Assembly: GCF_958295425.1 (NCBI RefSeq)
Contig: NC_081137.1
Coordinates: 11,695,738 to 11,759,737 of the forward strand
DNA length: 64,000 bases
From: Solea solea
Lineage: Eukaryota; Chordata; Actinopteri; Pleuronectiformes; Soleidae
Direction of reading: 5' to 3'
Each line of letters begins with the position of its first letter. The stretch's first letter is position 1. The position numbers and the translations under genes were made by a program. Shown here one piece after another: positions 22,801 to 37,300 of the stretch. Under the pieces are notes generated by a model that searched no databases, was not told the DNA's origin, and was given only the letters and a program-made list of their open reading frames with translations.

Positions 22801-25483
22801 ACCCGGGTTTCCACATTATGAAGTCCTTTCATTTGACTCCGGGTTTGTGTGTGCGATGTGAGTGGATTACCCAAGATGATGAGCTGGGGTTTGCTCTTGA
22901 CCCCCACTCCTGCACTTGTGCCGGCAGCCACCTCCACACGGTACTGCACTCCACTCTGCAGACCCCCGACAACCACTGAACGGATGGTTGCGTCCACAGA
23001 CTTATTGACATGAAAGCGTGTTTCGTTGGCCAAACACCAGATCTGACAAAGATAAACACAGCAGACAGGTTTCAGCTGGGGGTGGTGCAGCACGTCGCTG
23101 AAATACTCAGTTTGATACAGTGTAGGGCTCGTGTGGCGATATGTCAGTGTTTTCAGGCTATGTCGCGATATATGACACACGAGCTGCACCCTGTACCGCT
23201 CATTTATCGTAAATATCATATTCAACTCATTTAATTTAACCATGAAAAGACAAAATGTGCCATGTCATGATAATATTCAAAATACAAGATGATATTGTGA
23301 CTTACGTGAAGATATTAATACATTGATGATAACATTGATACAGTATGTTACAGCACAGAGTGTATCAGACATACCTTGTACTCCTGGATGATGCCGTTCT
23401 GCTGGTCAGAGGGAGGAGGGTCCCATGACACACTGATGGACGTGCTGTTATGGCTCCCAACAGTCAACACTGTGACTTGCTGCGGAGGTGCACTGGGTGC
23501 TGAGGGGTGAAAAGGAAATACACAAGAAAAATGAAGACCAAAATGACTTACTATCGTGCAGTTTATTTTTTTATTACATTTAATAAATTCACTCAACCTG
23601 GTTTGAGGAATCTATATTCGTCCATTCTACTATATGTAGCTTTTAAATATAAATGTCTGTTACATCCCTATGTGTGTGGGTTTTCTCCGAGTCCTTTGGT
23701 TTCCTCCCACAGTCCAAAAAACACGCAGAGGTTAATTGAACACGCTAGACTGTGAATGTGAGAGTGATGTTTGCCTGTGTGTCGGTCCTGTGATGGACCG
23801 GTGAACCACCTTTCGTCCTGTGTCAGCTGGGATTGGCACCAGTGGCCTTGCGACCCTCATGTGGAGGATAAAAGCGCTCGACAAAGACTGTCTGCTACAT
23901 TCAAAATATGTAGATGAAGCCTGTCAGCTCCACACGACTCTCCCTGTGTTTCTCAGTTTCTTGTGTCACCCGGTGACATTCACACACGGCACACAGGAAG
24001 TGATTTGTTTTATATCAGTTGTGTCGAACACGCCTAAAACTAAACTCCCGAATATAAATATATAGCAATTTGCCCAGAAACCTATTGGACAATAGGTTTC
24101 AGTCACAGTGGTATCCACCCATATGTGCCGTACTTGTGCCGGAATCAGAAGTTGTGTATTATCTTGTGCACATGTATAAGACATAGAAACAATGACAACA
24201 CAAACTCAACAAATAAATCACATAATTCTACAAAAGGGTGCAATGATGGAAACATACTTTACAAAAGGAGACTTCAAACTAGCAATTAAGACCTTTAACT
24301 CTTTAGGAAAATGTCTTACTGTTGTAAAACTAATGAGAAGTAGAAGCTCATAGTTCTTTGTGCAACCAGTGGAGGCGCCCCCTCATGGCTATTCAACATA
24401 TTTTTACTTCTGTGCTGGCTTCCTCCGGCAAACTGGAAGACGATTAGCAAATTCATAGTCGGAAACACAGATTTGTAACTCGGAAAACTCCAAAGCTAGG
24501 ATTCCAAGGTGGCTGCCAGTCAATAAGTCGTACAAATAGTACTTTTTCATTAGATGTCCGTAGCTACACTGTGTGCGCCAAATACTGCGTAGAGCAGGGG
24601 TCTCAAACTCAAATGACCTTGGGGTCACTAAGCATGAACTACTCAATAGAAGGGTGGGCAATATGAACTTTTATAAATTATATTTTAAAATTTAAAATAA
24701 AAGTGTCTGTGTTGATATGAAATGATATAGCTATGTAGTTCACAATAACAATGTATTAATGATGCAAAATTGATCTATTACTAAAAAAAAAAATAGATTG
24801 GAGGGCTGCATGTGGCCCGCAGGCCGTGGGTTTGAGACCTCTGGTGCAGAGGTTGATATCGACTGGTATTGCTAACAATGGCTACGATTGTGTTGATGTC
24901 TTCTCTCTGGAACGCGATGAACTCGGACGTGACATCACTCCCAACTCCGAGTTTTGATGCAAATGCAAGACAGAATATTCCCAATTTTTATTTACGGTCT
25001 GTGGTCGAGACAGACAGAGGCAGCTGCGACTTTGAGCGAGTGAAGCGAAGACGGCTGTAAAGAGGTCGGAATATGACACAAGGAAGCCCTCGTGAAACGC
25101 TTCGGCAGTGAATTCTACCGTTCAAAAATCATGGTCGTCCATGAACGCTTCGTGTCCACGCCCGCCCCTACACTGCTGCTGTACACACACAAAGTATTGC
25201 AGGACAGAGACCGTGATACAAATAAAGATAGTGATATTGTTCACAAAGGCCAAACCAAGGGAGAATAATAACATCAACAACAAAAAAAAATATATTATGA
25301 GTAAAAAATCACCGAAAGTTCTGCACTGCAGCTTTAAGAGGGGAAGATGAACTTTTTTTTATATGTCAAAGTAGGATTTGTCTCACCCAGTCAAACCACA
25401 CTTCATATTCATACACCAAGCCAAACGCGACAAGGTATTTTGTAAGCCACAGTGGCAGATGGTTACCAGGGCATTCCCAGTAT

Positions 25484-25535
<52 letters not shown>

Positions 25536-28500
25536 TGATAATATTAAAATCTCTTTGTCCTGTAATGAGGGCTTTGACACGCGGAGCTACATCTCACGGT
25601 GCCAAATTCAAACTCTGTGCTTTCCTTTTTTTTGTAAAAAACATACCAAACAGGCCAGATAACCTGTGCGGACAGATTGGAGATTTAAAGAGACTACAGG
25701 CAGCAGAAGCCCAACGCCACTTTCATCCAACAGAGCAAATCATCATCTCCCGTTGATCGGGCTGCAAAACTGCTCTGGGCACATCGTTTCTTATGATTCC
25801 CATTAAAACCATCATTTCGGACCATCAGCTCGGACACAGTGAATAAAATAAGCACTCGGAAACCAATTAAGGAGCTGCAAAAATAATAATGCTATCTGCA
25901 GTGGGTCAATGTCAGCCGAGCTGTGTATGCAGGCAGAATGCAGAGGAGCCCGAGCAGGTGGACAGTTAGTTGTCGTGTTTCGCCGTCTGCGTGGACGCTG
26001 AGGAACATAGATCGCGTGGCATTAATTGTCCAGATGGGCTCGGTTCTGAAAATGGCTGCGGAAGAAACATGCACAGTCCTGCTCACAGAGGCAACAGCAT
26101 GTGCAGCATGTGCACATACAGCATGTACATTTGCATTTTTATTTTATTTTATTTTACACACATAAATACAATCTATAGGGAAAACCACACCCGGGAGAAT
26201 ATACAGCATTTGCATTATATTTATTTTAGAATCAACGCAAATTTGTGTTCTCTAGAGAACATAATACCCGAGCCAGTTAAAAACATTTCAATGAAAGCCA
26301 TGTCCATACAGCTTTAAGAGCAAGATAAGATGACTGCTAACAAAATCCATATTTATGATGATGTAGAATATTAGTCTTAGTCAAGTGCCAGGATGCCTTT
26401 ATACACACACATTTCCAAACTTTTTCAAAAACAAGGCAAGGATTTGATCTAATGAGGCCTGGTCATATAAGAAAAATACTTGAAACATGTGGCATGTGGA
26501 CAGCTCCTGGCTCAGTTAACTCAGTTATTTTCTTTTGAGTTGAGAAGATGAAACAAATCCACCCCAGTGAATTAAGTTGTGCTTCAAAGAGAGTCCATAA
26601 GCAGACACTGCATGTCTGCAAAATATTTGACAGCGCGGGAGTACAAAGGAATTTCACAAGCCCAAACGAGAAGCAGTTTATTTTTATTCCATTTAATAAA
26701 TTCACCCAACCTGGTTTGAGGAATCTATATTGAGCCATTCTGACTCCTCATCAACTTTCTGAAGAAATCACTGTTAAACCAAGTGTCACAGATGTACTGA
26801 TGAGTCTTGGCTGTGTCTAGCCCAATATAAATGAAAGACAATATCACATAATTGAAAGTTATGCTAAATTCAGTAAATAAACTGAACTCAATTTGAAAAA
26901 TGTACTATATTTGTAGTATAAACAAAGGTAAACTTATTATAAAGACTCAAACATGGTTTTGTCTACTGTATAAAGACAATATTGTTCAATAATGAAGGAC
27001 AATTTAAATCCAGTGAGAGGGAATATCTGATATATATGTTCAGGATGTAACATTTGACAAGACACTTGACGTATGTACCCACAACATGTAAACTGTAAAA
27101 CTGAAAACGAGGCATTCATCCTTCCCGCTAACTCCCCACACCAAAGTTCATAGTTCACAGAAGTTGTTAATCCATCAGTGAATTCAAAAGTTTTATTTGA
27201 CTTTTATTCTGAGACTTTGGTGTTTGAAATCCTTTGTTGGGATATACTGAAGTGATAAAAAAAACGTAGCAAACAGAGGCAGCAGTGGACCAGAAACTCC
27301 TGCTACTCTGCAAGCTAAAAATGCTCCTTTTTCTCTATGGAGGTTGGTGAAGGGAGTAAGTAGTTTACCATTTCAGTTTCCTTCATGTCAGTGCCTCATT
27401 CATCCACACTTCAAAAAACCTAAACCCTTTGAAATACCCTATGATTTTCCAGTCATGCACATTATTTCAGCTGCTCAGAACAAGTTCTAGCTAAGTCAAG
27501 TAAACATGCAGCAGTGCTCCATCCTAATGAATATCAGCGGCTATTACGTAGTGCCTTTGAAAATGTATTGAACGAATAATAATACAAGTGAACGGGCAGT
27601 AAATCGAGGGAGCGGACTTGCAGAAATCAATGTAACAACATGCGCGTTCCCCTCTTTTCACACGACAATCATGACAGAGAGGATATTTTGTCCTGAGTGC
27701 ACTCCAGTGTCTAAAATATCACTGCTGTGCTGTTGGCCCAGCAAACGTGATGGAGCTCACCCAGCCAGTCAAAAACGCACGTTTACGAGAAGCCAGAGAG
27801 CCTCACGTGCAGGTCTGCGATTTCCATTATGTATGAAGAACATTTCCCGACGATGATGATGAATAATGGCTGCAGCACCGGTAATGACTCAGGACAACGA
27901 AACAACAAATGTTTAACAAAGGCAGGGGAAGGTCAAAGAGGTTTCACTGTGACTAATGCTGATTGTAAGACTGATGAACGCAGCAGATAAGAGAGTCATT
28001 TAAAGCAATTAATGCATCAAACGTCTGAGGGGATGTTTCAGTTGTTTTTTGTTTTTTTTTTAATCACAGCTATGCAATTAAACAAAAGGCACTTAAGCTG
28101 CCTAATATCCTGGAATACAGGATATAAAGGGATTAACACAGCCTGTTATGCAAATGGTTGGGACAATTAAGCTAATCAATGCATGAATTAGCAAACATTT
28201 CTATGTCAACATAACTGTCAGGTAAATGTGTTGATTTTACAGTAGAAATGTGGAGCTCTTTTATCTTTGCACTGAAGTGCATTCAAAACCTTTGTCAAAG
28301 GAGTCAAAAGAAGTCTATCAGCTCCAAACGGCTCTCTCTGTTTTTCCCCGTGTAAGTGGTGTAAGATCTCCTGTCCTGTCCTGTCCTGTCCTGCCTGGGG
28401 ACATTACCTCACTGCACACAGGAAGGTGATTTGTCTTATGTCAAGACAGACAGAAGGAACGGCAACATTGTGCCAGGAGTTAAAACGAGATGCTGCAAAC

Positions 28501-31500
28501 AGGTTGGACTGTAACACAAAAGGTTTCACAGAATGTAGCTTAACGTGGCAGCAACTGGCCACCAGCGGAAGTTGTTTAGACTTTACCCTCACGTTTGTAT
28601 ACTGGGACAAGGACATGTTTAAAAATGCATGAAAACATACTGTACATCATCATGTTCATTTTCTATAGTTGGAACGTGAAGCTCTTAATCACCCTCAGAG
28701 ACCTTTTCTTCTACCTTTAATGACGTGATCCTCCTGCATGTTCTCATAATATCAGTGTATCCTCATCTTAACAGGAACACCCACCTGGGAACTTAAACAC
28801 AAAACATATTTTCATGTGATTTGCCATCGGCAGTGGGCGAAAGCGCGAGTCTGCTGTGGATGTCAGGGGTAATGGTGATGTGACAGAGCCTCACAGCCTA
28901 TGGCCACAAACTCAATGAAGGGTTCTAAGTACCATTAATCTCAACGCACTACTTTGGACTGAATGCAGTGGAATACATCAGCTATTCTGACCCCTATAGG
29001 CCCCTTTTGCTTTTTCACAAAAGCAGTGGCATATTCCCCAATTTATATGATTGTTTTTCTCATCATTCTGCAGAACAGCACATTTTCCGGACACCTAATA
29101 TCAGCGTATCAAGACAGTTCTTCCCCTTCTCCCACGATGCCTTATTTCCAGGACCCCAGGTAACTAGAGCATGTGCCCCAGTCGGCAAAGTGGCCCTGTG
29201 TGGTATTTTTAATTGGACTCCAGTGAGCTGAGTTTCTCTGTCTCAACCAATTGCATCTGCCACTCAAAAGCCAACCATGTTCTCTCACTGGCGAGGAAAG
29301 TGCAGTGCTGCGATCCTCCCATCATCAGACACAGACGCTGCTTTCTTGCAAGTTCTCTTTTACTTAAACGCCCTCATTATAACAACATCTCAATAACAGC
29401 CATGTTTCAGACACTCAAACTCATGTAGCGAGGGAATAACATGAAAACATCCCCCGCTAACCATCCAGCACTTAAGCATTTTGTCACTTAAGTGTTAAAG
29501 TTCAGCCTAAAACAAACAAACCCACTCACTGTGGTTCTTACCACATGAAAGTGGATGGAGCTGATGCTGGATCTGTTGCTATGAGAGCCGTTGTCATGTG
29601 GGGCACATCTAGGACATTTGGGTATTTCAACAAAAAGGCAAGCAAGTTAGACCTGTATTTAAAGGTCAAGAAGATATTATCATGAGTGATTTATTAGCCA
29701 ACACAGATGGAGCGTCCTAAGATCTCTTTAGGTAAAATGATTATACTATCTGCGGATAACATTACTGCTCTCTGGCCTGAGTTCCTCTCATCAGATTATC
29801 TTAAGAATGTGTTTGCAGCCTGAGAGCCTCTTCTGACTGGAAAATTAGGTTTCACTCACTCACTCACTCTCCTGTACCAAAGCACATGGAGAAAATCAGC
29901 ATTTGTGCATGATGTCTCACAGGAGTTGTTGATCCACTGCTGCCTCATCACTAAGTTTAAATGTGTTATTTTGTGACTTCCGTGTTTTAAATCCTTCATT
30001 TGATTTACCCCAAGTGACACAAACACAAACTGAGGCAGCGGTAGACCAGCAGCTCCCATGTACCTTTGAGCTAAAAACCCTGGTTTTCTCTATGGACTTT
30101 GGTGCAGGAGAGTGAGGGGTTTAAAAACGTCTGTATCTTGTCGGAAAATGCTGTCAAATGGTGAGAAAAAGACGTGAAAATAAACAGTATTCCTCAGATA
30201 TTGTAGATATAAAAGGGTGTACATTTCAAGACGTGAATCTTTTGTGAAGTGCAGCATGTCTGTTTTCCTTTTGTCCCCAGTGACAGCCATGTTTTCAATG
30301 CGAGCGAGCGCTTGTGTCTCAAGCAAGTTCCTGTTGCTGAGGGCACACGAAGCACGGTCAGCATTGACTATGTATCAGTACCTTACACAACCACAACATG
30401 AATAAACCAGAATTGTCATTTTATCTATAGGTGAATCAGTAGCTGAGGAAATGAGCTGCAATAAAGGAAGACAATGTAGAAAGCTCATTGTGGGAGCTCA
30501 GAGGCAGCATAGGGTCCTCAGAGAAGCAGAGATGGACTCAGGGAAGTTTTTTTTTTTATCATATTGGCATTTTCTCCACACAGAAATGCTTTTTAGGAGC
30601 CCTGAAATCTGGAATGCTATTTTTACTTAAGTGGGAGAGAAGTATTGTTTTGGTGGCTTTGTGTGTCTCTCTGTCTGTTTGTGTTTCCGCACTTGCACTT
30701 GCCAATATGACCAACAGAGGTCGACAGAGGCTTGTAGCACAAACGGAGTGAAGTCTGCCATCTCTGATTGTCTTGTTTGACAATGGGTCACAATGGTAAA
30801 ATCTCAAAATGGTACACATACACAGCCCTCTCCTGTCAATGTCTTCATCATTGATGTCTTTCTCTTCTTGTGCTAGGAGTGTATGCTTTATGATACATTT
30901 TCTTTCCTTGGCTTTCTTCATTCAGTCATTTCTGTGATTACATGGTAACGTATGAACATGTTTGCACACAGCACACATGCCATATTTGCATGGCCAATGT
31001 CTTCTTACTATCTGGTTTTCGTGTATTTTTGCAGCAGCCTTACAGCGCCACATACAGTCTTGGAATATGTACTACACCGCTTGGAACTGACGGTGGCTCA
31101 GTGGTTGAGCGAGTCATATTTCCACTGGAAGGGTTGTGGATTTGATTCCTGGCTCTGCTAGCCTATGCTGGTGTGTCCTTGGGCAAGACACTTTTACCCC
31201 ACATAGACGGCTGTGCCAGCAGAGTGTGAATCGGTATGAAAGACGTGTGATTGAAATTTGGCTGCACGTAGAGGTATGAATGGGTGAGTGAATAGGTGAA
31301 TGACAAAACTGAAGTGTAAAGCACCTCTGAAAACTAAAAAAAAAGTGCTATATAAAACAGACTATTTACCATTTAGTTCCTGAAACACCTCCCCACCTCT
31401 TCACCTCCTCCCCACCACCCCTCAGAGTCCTGGTCCTGTCAAAGACCCCCGCCGGGGTAACCTGTTTTCACACTCAGAGGAACATGGCACTGCAGCAGTA

Positions 31501-33010
31501 TGTGCACATCAGTGGGTGTGCTTGGAAATGCCATTATCAATTAACATCGAGCGCTGAATTCATTACCAGTGAGATAAATATAAAAGTAGGTAGGATCATT
31601 TACGCGACGGCATCTACGCTTGTGAACAAGTAAATGAATCTTACACTTCCTTAGTTGGTTCTGTCCTGTGACAGCTTACCTTCCTCCATGGTGCGTGCCG
31701 TCATGGATTCACTGTCTGCTCCCTGGAACTCATTGAAGTACGGGCGCACTTTAATTTCATAGACGATGCCCTTCTTCAGGCCAGAGAGAGTTATGTCTCT
31801 CTCTGAGGCAACCTTCAGGTCCTGTATCTGCCAAGGCCCCGGCGAGGGCAGTCCTGACGTTTGCCGGTAAAGAACGCGGTAGCCTTGGATAAACTGGGAT
31901 GGATTCTCCACCTGAGAGGAGAGGGAAAGGGACAAAGAGAGAGTGGGATGAAGACATTTTCTCTGATAATGACGTGGGAGGTGTCAAACATCTGTGTGTT
32001 AACTGCTGCGGATCAGCATTCAGTGTGTGTCCTCTGCCAGTGACGATGCACGCTCAGTTAATCACATAGTTTAATTAGCAGCAAAGAAGAGAGAAATCAA
32101 ATGAAGATATAGTGGCAGAGGTGGACACTGAGTCGCTGTTAAAAACAGTCTGAATCTTCTCGCTGATGTATTTTAAAAAAATATTTCAAATGTAAATAAT
32201 AGATATAGCGCTTCTCTCGTCTTGATGGCGACTCAGCGCATTTTTCTGTCACACATCTTTCATATCCACACGCTGCCACCACAGCCATCATTTGCAACGT
32301 GGGGTTAACTGTCTTGCTCAAGGCCAAACGAGCATGTAGACTAGCAGAGCCAGGAATCAAACCCACAACCTTGCAGTTGAAAGACGGCCCGCTTTACCGC
32401 TGAGCTACCATTGGCTTGTTAACAGGCAGGAGAAGCAAGAAAAAGCCCTTTCGAAGTGATATGAAGCTGCTGTTTATCATCAGAGCAGTCAAAATATATT
32501 ATGTTATACATTATATAATCCGACCAACCCCCTCTCCTTAAAGTGCCAGTCAGCGTGTCATTAACTAAATGATCTAGGCATCTCCAATCTCTAAAATACA
32601 CAGTATGTTGCTCTGCCCATATTTTTTGTTTGACCATGATTCTAAAAATAGAATTTATGTTTGAGACTGTGAATCAAAATAAATTACCTTTCAACAGTGT
32701 TCACTTTGCCATTGTCTAAGACAGCTGCACAGCTAATCAAGCACTGCAGCACGTCTGCTGCTACACCAACCACTATCCACCGTCATGCCATTATTTTCTA
32801 TTCTCAAAAAAAAATACCTTTATCTTACACATCATACAACTTGCAATTAATTTGATGTAACACATGCACAAATAAACACGTTTAGTTATTTAGTTATTAG
32901 ACAGATGGCTGTATATATACATATATATATATAATCTATTTTTACCTACTTTACCAAGTTTACTCCTTTATTGTTCCTAACCATTTAATTTTTTTATGCT
33001 CATTCTAACA

Positions 33011-33045
<35 letters not shown>

Positions 33046-34329
33046 TGACATGAACTATACATCGATTAATTTATATAGCACCTTCAATCTATCTTTTTAT
33101 GAAACTTACCTTGCCTTCAAGTCAACTATCAATATTGAGTGATTTTAAAGTTTTTATTGTGACAAACCTTTTGGGCATTATTGCTTAGATGGGATACTGC
33201 ATGTACTTGAAAAGTAGACATTTGTATTTTGTTTTGTATTTCTGAAAAGTCATTTGTCCCCAACAAGTGAGTAAAATTAAGTCATTACAACTTCATGACC
33301 ACCAAATGTTGTATTACCAAATGTGTATTTTAAAGCTGCAGGATGTAACCTTTGGTACTTTTTGTTGTTGTTGATGTTATTATTCTGCCTCTGTTTCATC
33401 TTCATGAACAGAGGACATGGGAATGTCACCAGGTGACAAGAGATCTTAACACTGCCACACTGAAAAACACGATCGTATGACTGCATGATTGCATGACATT
33501 TAGGAAAAACTGAATTATCGTGTTAGTCTGACTAAAACCAAACTTTTAAAATACAGTACATGTAAATGTGTCAGTGCGACTGACATTGCACTAAATTACA
33601 CACCCAGAAACTGCGACTGGGGGTTTTGTCAGACAAGAATTGGACAAAAGCTGGCTGAGGCACATGCACCCCGCAGCTAATACCTGGAAATAACAGGTGA
33701 AGCTGGTACACAGAGGACCAAGAGCAAAACTGGGACAGACAAGAAAACAGATTTTATTATTTCAGCTTCAAGAATTTTTAACTTAATCGACGGTACAAAG
33801 ACTCTGAATGGTGCTAACAACTAGCCGCACGCTACACCAGAAAACACCTACTACTAACAAGCCGAAAAGAGATGTTTCACCCCCTAGTGTAGTGGACAAG
33901 AATACACAAAAGCTTAGAAAGTATAGTTTTGGAGCTCAAACAGCATTTCTGGATCCATTCGTTGACCAGAAAGTGCAGTTTTACCCTGTCACAGTGTGAG
34001 ACTAATAGCAGCACGTCAGCCATGGTTGTCATCATAAAAAGAATGAAATGAAATAGCAGGCTGGCGTAGGTGTGTCGTTAACCTAGTAGAAGGCTAGCAG
34101 GGAGAAGGGACACTTTGCCAACAGAGAAAAATAACATTTCCCAAAAAAAGGCCCGACTGCAAAACTTCCTCCAGAATACTATGACATGTGTAGTAGCTAA
34201 TGGTGATGTATTTGTTGTGAATACAAACATTAGTCTTGATTCCTGCATCATCTCAAACCATTCTACATTGATGGAGCACCAGCTGTTCAGTCTGTGAATG
34301 TGTAGCCAACCCATAATACCCACCCTCCC

Positions 34330-34368
<39 letters not shown>

Positions 34369-37300
34369 TGTATACTATGGGTGCCAGCTAATGTAAAAAA
34401 ACACACAGCGACTTGCCAAGTACACACTTCTCAATCAAGCTTTGACAAAATTACTTTGCTGCACTGAAGGTAATATTCATATAACTACTTTGTACTGTAT
34501 TTTGTTGAAGTGTTATGTGTATACTCACAGTCCACGTGACCTGCACCGAAGTGGAGCTAAGGACCACGGGGTTGTGCATGCTGACCAACACATCGCCCAG
34601 CTCCTTCTGCACGCGACGGTGGTCCACTCCCTGTGCTGTAGGACTAATGTCTGGAAGAGGGGAAGAAAAGCTCAGAGAAATGCCAAATAAATAAATCAGA
34701 TTTTTTTTACTTCCCTTAAACTTTCCCTTAAATCTGATTAAAACCACATTTGGATGATGTTTAAAATGCAATCTAAATCCACTCTGGCTGCACAAATCCC
34801 ATTTCAATATTTCAAGGATTGAATTGTCACACTGGTTATACAGTTAAAAAACAGTGTGAGACACTTGCACTGGTATATTCTGTTTACATAGAAGGGTAGA
34901 AAACAATGTTATTTTTTTTTATCAGTAATAACAATAATAAAATATGAATAATGGAATAATATTTTGATGGAAAAAATAAGAATGTAAACCTACGTATACC
35001 AGGGAGTTTTTCATTTGAGACAGGGGAGTTCTGCGCTACGACTTGACAGGGTTATTGTTTGGAAAGCAACATATCGTGCCTCCATTTTTCATGCATCCAT
35101 GTTTGAAAGTCACAGCACAAATGTTAGTACAACTACAGCAATGCAGATAAGTTTGTTATGTCTGGACACATAAATCTGATTGGATCACTAGCAATTATCA
35201 GTGTGGACAGTCTAATTTGACAAAAAAACAAAACAGTTTTGCCTGCAGTATGAACAAAGCCTAATGCCATATTAATCATATTAATCTTACTCATTTTAAA
35301 AACACCGGGGACCACAGGCACAACAGGTGTAATGTTTCAAAATTGTGGGAAAGCAAAGATTAGACAATTCAATCAAAACCACACATTTGGTATTTAAACA
35401 AACAATTTCAGAGTAATGATTTCATGAATTTGGGCTCTCACAAAAACTCACATAATCAAACAGGACTTGAATGAAAACAAACATGGGGGGCAGGTTCTAA
35501 GTGCCATAATGTTAACTTTATGACACATACACTAGTTCCCTGGGATTTTGCTAATCGGTGAAAAATCTCATAATATTCCATTTAATATGTGAGCCCTAAT
35601 AACATCTCTGTTGGAGGGGCTAGTTAGCTATCCTACCCATCTACCTCAGAAAAGGTCAGGACACACTACATATAGACGTGAACATGCAAAATGGAAGGGT
35701 AGGAATAAGTGGTCGGGGCAAAGGGGAAATGGGATTGAACCTAAAATGACGTCTATAAATGGCTCACACTAGGAGATTTTGTCCAGATAATCATGCTCCA
35801 ATTTAGATGCCCCGAAGATTGTCGGGAGGCACAAATTGGGCCTGAAATCTGGCCAGTTATCATAGCACGGATGAGTAGAAGTCAGAATCATATACACCAT
35901 GTACATATTTCAGTACCTTGTGTGCGAACAGGCTCAGACATAGGGCTGGGGTCCCCGAGCCCCTGAGCATTGACCGCCCTGATGATGAACAGGTAGACGG
36001 TGTTGGGTCGCAGGTCCTGGACTGTGTACTCGGTGGTCTTCACATGGTCTGCCACTGTCTGCCAGCTGTTACTCACTGACTGACTACAGACAGAATGAGT
36101 CTAATCAGTTAGGAAGAATCATTTCGTTATGGTAGAAGAAATGGGCTGTGTTCCTGTAACAAACACCACTGGGACTGGGACAATCATTTTCCGCTTAAAG
36201 GGCACTTTTATTTTCCCCAAACCATCTTTCACTCGAATTGACCAGAAGAGTGTGAAATGTACCCGATTTAGAATTTTCTGCTTGAATCTGCCCAGGCTTG
36301 TTTGATAGCCCACATCTGTTACTGCCATCAAACGTTCGGGGTCACTGAATGTGGCCAAAGGCCATAGGTCGCAGACGTACCCAAAGGCCTCAATGACATA
36401 GGAGGACACTGGGGAGCCCGTCTCTGGCCCCGTTTCCCATGACAGCGAGATACTGCTCTTGGTGACATCAGTGACCTCTGGCTTGGAGGGAGGCCCTGGG
36501 AGGGCAGTTGCATTGTGATACATGAAGTCGACGAGGTCAGTGGAGTCTGACAAAGGAAAAACAAACACACATAAATCATGCACAGAAAAAACATGTTGAC
36601 ATATGTTTTGCCTATATTGTGTTAATTGTTCATAATATACGGTATTGTTACTGAAGCATACCTTTAACATCCAAGAAGGCACTCCATGATGTTTCTCCAC
36701 AGGAACTGGTGGCCACACACGTGTACAACCCTGAGTCAGACAACTGCAAAGCAAAAGTTAGGACATTATCTTTCAAACCTGAGTCTGCAATTGATTTCTG
36801 ATGTTTTTAAGGATATTTTTTTAAATTCTCTTAATGTCTGTATAGTCATCAATAAATATGGTTGTCTGGGGGAAAAAAGATCAGCGTAGTAAGAGTCTGG
36901 AGAAGGTCGCAATAGCAACTGACACAACTCATCGGGAGGAAATTTTGTTATGCTTGCATAATGACAATAAAGAATCTTGAATCTTGAATCTTGAATCATA
37001 CATCCAAACCCTCCACGTCTGCTCTGCCACTAAAGCTGTGACCAAAAAAAAAAAACACACAGAACAACTTTATATTTTGAAGACAGTTGGGAGGTGAAGA
37101 GGATTCTACACATGAGATGGAGCGTGGTGAACTGGTTTAGCAATAAATGAAAGTTCAGTATGTTATAATTAGGAGTTATTTTTGGCAGAAAATTGAATAT
37201 ACCCCTACTTAGAATGTTTATATTTATCTCTAATTGCCTTTTGGTTTTTCGTAGCCTTAGGTCAGGGCTTTGCTGTATACAGGTCACCATGACATCATCT

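Larger units (their letters stand above)
23500..31679 (-). other. robo2: robo2 intron 12-13 (8.2 kb)
   Basis: Contains SINE-like (23675-23885, 31085-31360), MITE (23915, 24595, 25125, 28305) and foldback (27170, 29852) copies, an (AT)n tract, a duplicated 45-bp segment (23575 and 26690), and repeat-free blocks at 25690-25930 and 27985-28220 that might be regulatory. No exon found. Confidence 0.6.
31912..34528 (-). other. robo2: robo2 intron 11-12
   Basis: Holds a minus-strand SINE head (32275-32415), AT-rich microsatellites (32917-32935, 33016-33043), a MITE copy (33330-33490) and a (GT)n tract (34331-34360). No exon found. Confidence 0.6.

Noticed and set aside
31085..31160. tRNA gene
   Set aside because: A and B boxes are present, but no cloverleaf acceptor pairing is evident and the sequence continues into a SINE body with a LINE-type tail. 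The same applies at 32275-32415.
36119..36754. Minus-strand open frame of 211 residues
   Set aside because: It is exon 9 plus intronic read-through on both sides. Splice sites at 36381 and 36546 bound the real coding part.
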